Shown piece after piece: positions 1-4,731 of a stretch of 8,060 bases of DNA (within the stretch, counting starts at the first letter, position 1; the number at the start of each line of letters is the position of its first letter). A program made the translations under genes and the position numbers. This stretch comes from Desulfonema limicola (GTDB taxonomy: Bacteria; Desulfobacterota; Desulfobacteria; Desulfobacterales; DYRC01), in the NCBI GenBank assembly GCA_020718925.1, contig DYRC01000150.1, forward strand, positions 1 to 8,060. Reading direction: 5' to 3'. The notes beneath the pieces were generated by a model. It saw nothing but the letters and a program-made list of their open reading frames with translations. It was not told where the DNA came from and made no database searches.

Positions 1-2
1 AA

Positions 3-179
3 GAACGAGAAAAACCGCTCAGAATCCGAATCGGGATTCATACGGGACCGGTGATCGCAGGCGTCATCGGCACACACAAACTCAGCTATGATTTATGGGG
101 AGATACGGTGAATATTGCCAGCCGGATGGAATCACACGGCGTTGCCAACGGTCTGCTTACGGAGCGCAAAACAGGTTAA
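3..179 (+). CDS. Class III adenylate cyclase catalytic domain, C-terminal fragment (5' end outside window; 3' end apparently truncated)
   Basis: The reading frame is open from the left edge and encodes 58 residues before TAA at 177-179. It is clearly the late part of a class III nucleotide cyclase (CHD) domain: IRIGIHTGPVIAGVIG, then SYDLWGDTVNIASRMESHG. The Asn and Arg of the N-x-x-x-R motif (fragment residues 37 and 41), which in this family stabilise the transition state and bind the triphosphate, are present. The Asp in SYDLWG (residue 30) sits where adenylate cyclases read adenine and guanylate cyclases have Cys, so cAMP is the likely product. The metal-binding Asp residues would lie upstream of the window. 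After MESHG the protein continues for only 13 residues. The usual final strands of the domain, with a KG(K/x)G-type segment, are missing and do not reappear in the other two frames. It may be a remnant, or an enzyme with an abnormal C terminus. hldE converges on it, 38 bases away. Confidence 0.8.
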   Translation, partial: EREKPLRIRIGIHTGPVIAGVIGTHKLSYDLWGDTVNIASRMESHGVANGLLTERKTG

Positions 180-217
180 GACAGCCGGATTGTTTATATT
201 TTTTCGCGCTGAATCAT

Positions 218-1669
218 TTATGCGCTTTTGTCTCGGATAGCATTGATAATTCCCGATGAAGACAGGTTTTCAATCACCGGCACCAAAACCACCCGCCCAC
301 CCAGCCGCGCCACAGCTTCCGCGCCGAATACCGTATCTTCTGAGTAATTGCTGCCTTTGGTTAAAATATCCGGGCGAATCGCTTCTATCAGCGTTTCCAA
401 CTCCCCATCGGAAAAGACCGTTACATAATCCACGCTGTCCAACGCGCTTAAAATCCGAACCCGCTCTTTTTCACCGATAACCGGTCTGCCGGGTCCTTTC
501 AAGGCTTTAACAGAAGCGTCATCGTCAATGGCAACAATCAGCAGGTCTCCCAGCCGCTTTGATGCGGAAAACAGCAGAACATGACCTGCATGAAGCAGAT
601 CAAAGCAGCCGTTAGTCAGAACAACGTGCCTGCCTTTTTTCCTGAGTTCTCTGCACAATGCCGAAAGCTCAGGGCATGATTTTTGTTTCAATGTTGTGGG
701 ATCGGGAAACAAATTCAATGCCGCAGCCAATTCCTGCTTGGATACCGTAGCTGTTCCGGCTTTCCCCACCACAATTCCCGCAGCCGCATTGGCAATCTCC
801 GCGCCTTGTTTCAGCGACAAGCCGTTAGCCATTGCAAGTCCCAGCACAGACAGCACGGTGTCGCCCGCGCCGGACACATCAAACACCTGACGGGCTTGAG
901 CAGGAATTTTAAACGGCTCTTTTCCCGGCTCAAACAAGATCATACCGTCTTTGCCGCAGGTAATCAGCAGATTTTCAATGCCACAGGTTTCCAAAAGCCT
1001 GTTTCCGGCTTTCATCAAAGCCGCGTCATCTCTGATTTCTATGCCGGAAGCCAGCGCAGCTTCTTTTTTATTGGGTGTGAGAACTGTTACGCCCGCATAT
1101 TTGGAAAAATCAAGTCCTTTGGGGTCTGCAATCACCGGCTTGTGATGCGCTTTTGCAATTGCAATCAGGCGTTGCAAGAGCGATTTACTCAGCAGCCCTT
1201 TGGCATAATCGGAAATCAGCACCATATCCGTATCTGCTATCTTAGCTTCAACATAGCGGATAATTGCCGATCTTGTCTGATCCGAAATATCCCTCTTGGT
1301 TTCCCTGTCAATGCGGAGCATCTGCTGATTTGCGCCGATAATCCGGGTTTTGCGCGTGGTCGGGCGATCCGCTTCTTGAATCACGCCTTGGGTAGCCGCG
1401 CCCAACGCAGATAACTTTTCCAGAATACGCTTTCCATCCGCGCCGACGCCGACCACACCGACAGGAAAAACATCTGCGCCCAGCATTGCCAGATTATTGA
1501 TCACATTGCCCGCGCCGCCCAGTGTATAATCTTCGGAAGTTACAGAAACAATCTGAACCGGCGCTTCGGGAGAGATGCGATCAACATCTCCCCACACATA
1601 CTCGTCAATCATCAGATCGCCGATGGCTAAAACCTTACAGTTATCAAAATTCAGCATATCTACCGACAT
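218..1669 (-). CDS. hldE: Bifunctional D-glycero-beta-D-manno-heptose-7-phosphate kinase / heptose-1-phosphate adenylyltransferase
   Basis: A 483-residue protein, the usual length for HldE (RfaE). The N-terminal part (about 1-325) is a PfkB/ribokinase-type kinase with GGAGN at 51-55 and the DVSGAGDT signature at 264-271, whose Asp270 is the catalytic base. The C-terminal part (about 347-480) is a cytidylyltransferase-like domain with NGCFDLLHAGH at 353-363, the nucleotide-binding HxGH-type motif. In the known pathway the kinase phosphorylates heptose-7-phosphate at C1 and, after GmhB removes the C7 phosphate, the second domain adds AMP to give ADP-heptose for the inner core of LPS. Both active sites look intact. 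The ATG lies 3 bases after the stop of the upstream hydrolase gene and has no clear SD sequence, so translation is probably coupled. The next ATG (residue 5) is possible but would trim the beginning. No gmhA, gmhB or hldD is visible here. Confidence 0.95.
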   Translation of the reverse strand: MSVDMLNFDNCKVLAIGDLMIDEYVWGDVDRISPEAPVQIVSVTSEDYTLGGAGNVINNLAMLGADVFPVGVVGVGADGKRILEKLSALGAATQGVIQEADRPTTRKTRIIGANQQMLRIDRETKRDISDQTRSAIIRYVEAKIADTDMVLISDYAKGLLSKSLLQRLIAIAKAHHKPVIADPKGLDFSKYAGVTVLTPNKKEAALASGIEIRDDAALMKAGNRLLETCGIENLLITCGKDGMILFEPGKEPFKIPAQARQVFDVSGAGDTVLSVLGLAMANGLSLKQGAEIANAAAGIVVGKAGTATVSKQELAAALNLFPDPTTLKQKSCPELSALCRELRKKGRHVVLTNGCFDLLHAGHVLLFSASKRLGDLLIVAIDDDASVKALKGPGRPVIGEKERVRILSALDSVDYVTVFSDGELETLIEAIRPDILTKGSNYSEDTVFGAEAVARLGGRVVLVPVIENLSSSGIINAIRDKSA

Positions 1670-1672
1670 ATT

Positions 1673-2302
1673 CTACCGCATCGCCACATAAGGATTGAAT
1701 TTCTTTTCTCTGCCGATGGTCGTTTCAGGTCCGTGCCCCGGATATGCCACGATATGATCGCCTAACGGAAAAAGTTTTTTCTGAACACTGGCAATCAGCG
1801 TATCATAATCACCGCCCGGAAAATCGGTACGTCCGATGGATCCGGCAAACAGCGTATCGCCCACAAAAACCTTCCCATCGGTATAAAACGACACGCCGCC
1901 CGGCGTATGTCCCGGCGTATGAATCACTTTGAGTGTGATATTTTTTCCGAATGAAATCGTATCTCCGTCTTTGAGAAACAGATCCGCTGCCGGAGAATTT
2001 TCAGCCGAAAGCCCGAATGACGCGGCATGTGCAGCCAGCATTCCCAGCATGGGCGCATCTGACGCGTGAATCATAATCGGCGCACCTGTGGCTTCTTTCA
2101 TTTTTTTATTCGCGCCGACATGATCAAAATGTCCGTGCGTATTTAAAATATACTTCACCTTTAATCGGGATTCGGCAAGTTCAAATAAAATCTCCGCCGC
2201 ATCATCGCCCGGATCAATAACAACCGCTTCAAGGGTTTCTTCACAGCCCAGAATAAAGCAATTCGCCATAATCGGACCCACTTCCAACTTTTTGATGATC
2301 AA
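1673..2302 (-). CDS. MBL-fold metallo-hydrolase, glyoxalase II-like (GloB/GloC type)
   Basis: A 209-residue single-domain metallo-beta-lactamase-fold protein. The full dinuclear metal site is visible: THGHFDH at 55-61 (His56, His58, Asp60, His61), PGHTPG with His132, VGDTLF with Asp149 and PGHG with His190. The segment GDTLFAGSIGRTDFPGG is characteristic of the short glyoxalase II-like proteins (YcbL/GloC group), which hydrolyse S-lactoylglutathione or related thioesters. The real substrate cannot be read from the sequence. The start is TTG at 2302-2300: an AAGGAGG (2314-2308) stands 5 bases upstream and the family's N-terminal strand begins there, whereas the next ATG (residue 12) has no such site and would cut into the fold. 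It is the first gene of a unit with hldE. No signal peptide is seen, so it is probably cytoplasmic. Confidence 0.88.
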   Translation of the reverse strand: MIIKKLEVGPIMANCFILGCEETLEAVVIDPGDDAAEILFELAESRLKVKYILNTHGHFDHVGANKKMKEATGAPIMIHASDAPMLGMLAAHAASFGLSAENSPAADLFLKDGDTISFGKNITLKVIHTPGHTPGGVSFYTDGKVFVGDTLFAGSIGRTDFPGGDYDTLIASVQKKLFPLGDHIVAYPGHGPETTIGREKKFNPYVAMR

Positions 2303-2354
2303 AACAGCCTCCTTATTGTTTCAAATCTGTTATTAAAGAAGACAGCCTACCATG

Positions 2355-2383
2355 ATTTTAATTCAAGTTCAAGAATCATTCAA
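2355..2383 (-). promoter_or_regulatory. Candidate sigma70-type promoter for the MBL hydrolase-hldE unit
   Basis: Read on the minus strand, a -35 TTGAAT (2383-2378) is followed after 17 bases by a -10 TAAAAT (2360-2355; 5 of 6 consensus bases). Transcription would begin near 2348 and give a leader of about 45 bases before the TTG start at 2302. Position, spacing and match are all good. This is prediction only. Confidence 0.5.
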
Positions 2384-2460
2384 TCTGTGCAGTGATTCTC
2401 ACCCACATTTTTTCCGAACCACTCCCCCACAGTTTTTTTATAAAGACTTGTTTTTTCCTC

Positions 2461-2488
2461 TTGACAGAAAAAATCCTGTGATTATTTT
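2461..2488 (+). promoter_or_regulatory. Candidate promoter of the tandem hsp20 unit
   Basis: A perfect TTGACA (2461-2466) is followed after 16 bases by the weak -10-like TATTTT (2483-2488). The larger block TCTTGACAG-N11-TGATTA (2459-2484) recurs with identical spacing upstream of the third hsp20 gene, which supports function. The leading CTTGA also fits the -35 of heat-shock sigma factor (sigma32) promoters, but no CCCCAT-like -10 is seen, so sigma70 versus sigma32 use is undecided. A transcript would carry a leader of about 90 bases. Confidence 0.5.
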
Positions 2489-2536
2489 TTTATCAAAAAA
2501 TGATGGCAACAACTTGATAATAAAGAGAATAAGATA

Positions 2537-2582
2537 CTTTTCTCTTCAGGGAATCTCTTGTTCTCAAATCAAAGGAGGAAAG
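2537..2582 (+). promoter_or_regulatory. Candidate RNA thermometer sequestering the SD sequence of the first hsp20 gene
   Basis: In the leader, CUUUUCUCUU (2537-2546) can pair over 10 uninterrupted positions (8 Watson-Crick, 2 G-U) with AGGAGGAAAG (2573-2582), which is the complete SD region of the ATG at 2585. Inside the enclosed 26 bases a second small helix can form, GGGAA (2549-2553) with UUCUC (2561-2565), closing a 7-base loop. A pyrimidine tract masking a strong SD by a G-U-containing helix is how ROSE-type and related thermometers control small heat-shock genes. The pairing is seen directly in the sequence; the thermosensing role is inference. Confidence 0.45.
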
Positions 2583-2584
2583 CT

Positions 2585-3037
2585 ATGGTCTATACGAGAA
2601 GATTCGATTTTCCCGCTTGGGGATGGCGAAGCGCATTTGAAGAAATGGATCGGATGAAAAAAGACATGAATCGGCTGTTCGGAAGTCTGACCGGACGTTA
2701 TTCTCCCGCGTCAGGATCCGGAGTGTTTCCGATGCTCAATCTGACCGAAGATAAAGACAGATATTATGTGCGTGCGGAACTTCCGGGAGTAAGTCCTGAA
2801 GCTTTGGAAATCCATGTAACCGGAAAAAATCTGTCCATTGCCGGCGAGCGCAAAATTTCTGCTGAAAATGCAAAATATCATCGCCGGGAACGCGAAGCCG
2901 GAAAATTTTCCCGGATTATCGGACTGCCGGGCAATGTTGACGGCGATAAAATAGAAGCCAGGCTGACAGATGGGCTGTTGACGGTGATCATTCCCAAAGC
3001 AGAGGCGGAAAAGCCCAGACAGATTCAGGTAAAATAA
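2585..3037 (+). CDS. Small heat-shock protein, Hsp20/alpha-crystallin family (first of tandem pair)
   Basis: A 150-residue Hsp20. The N-terminal arm (about 1-50), with an amphipathic MDRMKKDMNRLFGSL stretch, is followed by the alpha-crystallin domain (about 51-140) and a short tail. Seen directly: AELPGV at 64-69, the family signature ARLTDGLL at 125-132, and the C-terminal I-x-I/V anchor IQV at 147-149 that links subunits into oligomers. Such proteins are ATP-independent holdases that bind unfolding proteins in the cytoplasm. The ATG at 2585 was chosen because AAAGGAGGAAAGC ends just upstream; a TTG nine codons earlier would place that site inside the coding region. The gene begins a unit with the second hsp20 26 bases downstream. 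Expression is probably heat-controlled through the promoter and the SD-masking leader described at 2461 and 2537. Confidence 0.93.
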   Translation: MVYTRRFDFPAWGWRSAFEEMDRMKKDMNRLFGSLTGRYSPASGSGVFPMLNLTEDKDRYYVRAELPGVSPEALEIHVTGKNLSIAGERKISAENAKYHRREREAGKFSRIIGLPGNVDGDKIEARLTDGLLTVIIPKAEAEKPRQIQVK

Positions 3038-3047
3038 CTTATCCGGG

Positions 3048-3060
3048 AAAGGAGGAAAGC
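3048..3060 (+). repeat. Ribosome-binding segment identical to that of the preceding hsp20 gene
   Basis: The 13 bases AAAGGAGGAAAGC (3048-3060) are an exact copy of 2571-2583. In the first gene the ATG follows after one base, in the second after three (GCT). The element is a strong SD for the second hsp20 gene, and together with the shared protein family it fits an old tandem duplication. Convergence on a purine-rich SD is also possible for so short a repeat. Confidence 0.6.
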
Positions 3061-3063
3061 GCT

Positions 3064-3471
3064 ATGGCAACTGAAACTCAGGAACTTCAGGTCAGGGAAA
3101 AACAGGAAGTCAAACCGACTGCGGAACCGACAAAGCCGGGGCTGATGTTCACTCCGGCAGTGGATATATTTGAAACGGATCGTGAAATCACGCTTCTGGC
3201 AGATATACCGGGCGTCAAGGTCAGGGATTTGAATATTGATCTGAAAGAAAGCGTTCTCACGTTAAGCGGCGATGTGGCGCCGTTTGAAGGTGCGGATGAG
3301 CAGGATATTCTGGTGGAGTACGAAGTCGGCAGGTATTTCCGGCAATTCACCATCCCGGAAGTGATTGATCAATCCAAAATTGATGCAAATCTTCGGGACG
3401 GCGTACTCAGGCTCACGCTGCCCAAGCTGGAGAAAGCCGCACCGAGAAAAATCGCTGTGAAAACCGCGTGA
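3064..3471 (+). CDS. Small heat-shock protein, Hsp20/alpha-crystallin family (second of tandem pair)
   Basis: A 135-residue, diverged Hsp20. The N-terminal arm is short and polar, rich in Glu, Gln, Lys and Pro (about 1-28), and lacks the hydrophobic amphipathic helix of the neighbouring proteins. The alpha-crystallin domain (about 29-122) carries ADIPGV at 46-51 and the signature ANLRDGVL at 108-115. The C-terminal I-x-V anchor (IAV at 130-132) is kept. It follows the first hsp20 gene by 26 bases and has a strong SD, so the two are very likely co-transcribed. In bacteria with paired Hsp20 proteins the partners can form mixed oligomers or divide substrate capture and release. The unusual N-terminal arm fits a specialised partner, but that is inference. 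The ATG at 3064 is set by the SD at 3048-3055. Confidence 0.92.
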   Translation: MATETQELQVREKQEVKPTAEPTKPGLMFTPAVDIFETDREITLLADIPGVKVRDLNIDLKESVLTLSGDVAPFEGADEQDILVEYEVGRYFRQFTIPEVIDQSKIDANLRDGVLRLTLPKLEKAAPRKIAVKTA

Positions 3472-3483
3472 TGTCTTACTTAT

Positions 3484-3510
3484 GCCGGGGGCAGATCATA
3501 AGCTCCCGGC
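3484..3510 (+). terminator. Hairpin after the tandem hsp20 unit, possible terminator
   Basis: GCCGGGGGC (3484-3492) pairs with GCTCCCGGC (3502-3510) in a 9-base-pair, GC-rich stem with one G-U pair and a 9-base loop, starting 12 bases after the stop of the second hsp20 gene. No T-run follows directly (the next T6 is at 3528-3533), so it is not a textbook intrinsic terminator. It may end transcription weakly or protect the 3' end of the hsp20 mRNA. Confidence 0.5.
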
Positions 3511-3518
3511 TAAACAAC

Positions 3519-3546
3519 TTGACTTGGTTTTTTGCGGTGTTATTAT
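3519..3546 (+). promoter_or_regulatory. Candidate sigma70-type promoter for the FmdB-type gene
   Basis: TTGACT (3519-3524; 5 of 6) and TATTAT (3541-3546; 5 of 6) stand 16 bases apart. Transcription would start near 3553 and leave a leader of about 44 bases before the ATG at 3597. Together with the hairpin just upstream, this suggests that the zinc-ribbon gene is transcribed independently of the hsp20 pair. Confidence 0.6.
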
Positions 3547-3596
3547 TCACTCATCCGACCATCCGGATCGGTGGATCAGCTATAACAGGAGAGCGT

Positions 3597-3812
3597 ATGC
3601 CCATATATGAATTTGTCTGCAATACATGCAGCCTGCAATTTGAAAAACTGATATTTGCCTCAGATAGTTCTGCTATCGAATGCCCTCAGTGCCAGGGCGC
3701 GGATGTCGCAAAACTGATGTCCGCAGCCAGTGTAAGACCTCAGGGCATTCCCACCGGTTCAGGCGGATTTGATCCTCCTCCGGCGTCCTGTTCTTCGCGC
3801 AGAGGCGGTTGA
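3597..3812 (+). CDS. FmdB family zinc-ribbon protein
   Basis: A 71-residue protein that starts MPIYEFVC, the hallmark opening of the FmdB-type putative regulatory proteins. Two Cys pairs, Cys8-x2-Cys11 and Cys29-x2-Cys32, form a single zinc ribbon. The C-terminal half is a low-complexity Gly/Ser/Pro tail ending in SSRRGG. The family is named after a protein encoded near formamidase/acetamidase genes and is widespread, but its molecular role is poorly defined; no formamidase gene is present here. The ATG at 3597 was preferred to an ATG at 3468 that would add 43 residues. It has an AGGAG in the right place, begins exactly at the family start, and lies downstream of a good promoter. It is a monocistronic plus-strand gene whose end faces gspB. 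Confidence 0.85.
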   Translation: MPIYEFVCNTCSLQFEKLIFASDSSAIECPQCQGADVAKLMSAASVRPQGIPTGSGGFDPPPASCSSRRGG

Positions 3813-3827
3813 GGCGTTACCACCTAA

Positions 3828-3846
3828 GCTTCTCAGGTTGAGAAGC
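3828..3846. repeat. Perfect inverted repeat between convergent fmdB and gspB
   Basis: GCTTCTCA (3828-3835) and TGAGAAGC (3839-3846) form a perfect 8-base-pair stem with a 3-base loop, 15 bases after the zinc-ribbon gene. Neither strand has a T-run directly after the stem. It sits in the 115-base gap between two genes that end toward each other, the expected place for a bidirectional terminator. The role is uncertain because the U-tract is absent. Confidence 0.45.
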
Positions 3847-3927
3847 CCTCAGCAGACACATTGTTTTCAGCCTCAATAAAAAAATATTGACATAAAAAAT
3901 TGTTCTTCTGACTCCGCTCTTCCCCCT

Positions 3928-4731
3928 TCAGTTGATTTGAAATTTCACTTTTGAATCCTGCCCGCCTTCCTGCAAGATAACATAATCGCTCCCGATGTCT
4001 TTAATCCTGAAATTGTTCAGCATATCGCCGATATGCACTATCTGGTTGTTGATAACTGCCATGCGGCGCTGCGGATCAGTTGACCAGACCAATGCCTGAA
4101 TGCTGATTCCCTGTATCTGCTTTTCAGGCGTAGCATCTGCCTTATCCGGCACAGGAGGCGCATCCGGCGTTTTAAGCTTTTCTTCAGATTCCTCTTTAAG
4201 TGCTTGTTCGATTTCCTGCTCAATTTTTGCAATGTCAGCCGAATCATCCGTCAGCGGCGGAGCAGCAGGCAGAATTTTTTCCTGAATCGGCTGTGGCAAT
4301 CTTTCGACCTGTTTTTTGGGCAAAATAATGATTTCTTCTTTGATTTCAGGCACAGCCGCTTTTGCAGGCAATGGCTGAACCGGATGAGTCGGAATTTTTA
4401 CAGGCTCCGGAGTCGGCTGCACCGCAGGCGCGGGTTTGGGCGGCGGCGATTCCTGCTTTTTGGCAGCCATCGGGCGCGGCGGTTCGGATTTTTTTTCTTC
4501 AGATGGCGATGGATAGAGCAGTTTCATCAATGCGGGTTTTTGCTGCAAGATAAGCCATCCGCCGCCAATCAGGATTATGGCAGTAAAGAATGCAGAAATC
4601 AGGCTGTAAAATAACCATGTCCCCATGCTTTTGCGCCGGATCGTCTTTTTCGGATCAATTTCTTTGAGCAAAGAAGACTGCTGCGCCATCTCGTTTTCAA
4701 GCTTTTTCAAGGCATTTAATATGGAACTCAC
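3928..4731 (-). CDS. gspB: GspB-like inner-membrane protein, partner of the GspA ATPase
   Basis: A 267-residue protein. It opens with MSSILNALKKLENE, the conserved cytoplasmic start of GspB/ExeB proteins, followed by one membrane segment (about 39-62). A Pro-, Lys- and Glu-rich periplasmic linker (about 72-205) leads to a compact C-terminal domain (207-267) with IQALVWSTDPQRRMAVINN and a VILQEGG segment, matching the type II secretion GspB domain. In Aeromonas, ExeA and ExeB form an inner-membrane complex that helps the secretin assemble across peptidoglycan. The start is GTG at 4731-4729. Its G is shared with the TAG stop of gspA, an AAAGGA lies 9 bases upstream, and the conserved N terminus begins exactly there. 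No gspC-gspO genes are in the window. The linker is compositionally biased, so distant similarity in that region should be ignored. Confidence 0.85.
   Translation of the reverse strand: MSSILNALKKLENEMAQQSSLLKEIDPKKTIRRKSMGTWLFYSLISAFFTAIILIGGGWLILQQKPALMKLLYPSPSEEKKSEPPRPMAAKKQESPPPKPAPAVQPTPEPVKIPTHPVQPLPAKAAVPEIKEEIIILPKKQVERLPQPIQEKILPAAPPLTDDSADIAKIEQEIEQALKEESEEKLKTPDAPPVPDKADATPEKQIQGISIQALVWSTDPQRRMAVINNQIVHIGDMLNNFRIKDIGSDYVILQEGGQDSKVKFQIN

Noticed and set aside
206..225. GCGC...GCGC hairpin followed by TTTT between the cyclase fragment and hldE
   Set aside because: The stem is only four pairs with a 12-base loop and the T-run is short. It is too weak to call a terminator, though the convergent position is suggestive.
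683..1414. Long plus-strand open frame of 243 codons antisense to hldE
   Set aside because: It lies entirely inside hldE, which is complete with all motifs. The predicted protein is rich in Cys, His and Arg without recognisable domains, as expected from the complement of a coding frame.
2352..2657. Plus-strand open frame of 101 codons crossing the hsp20 leader
   Set aside because: It overlaps the promoter, leader and start of the first hsp20 gene in another frame, has no ribosome-binding site and resembles no family.
3468..3596. Forty-three-codon N-terminal extension of the FmdB-type protein
   Set aside because: It would start before the promoter and hairpin, overlaps the hsp20 stop codon, and adds sequence absent from the family, which starts MPxYEF.
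3874..3889. CAATA-A6-TATTG small palindrome near the gspB 3' end
   Set aside because: A five-pair AT-rich stem in A-rich DNA is expected by chance and has no other support.
4204..4614. Plus-strand open frame of 136 codons opposite gspB
   Set aside because: Its Phe/Arg-rich composition is the complement of the Pro/Glu/Lys-rich linker of GspB. It has no SD and no domain.
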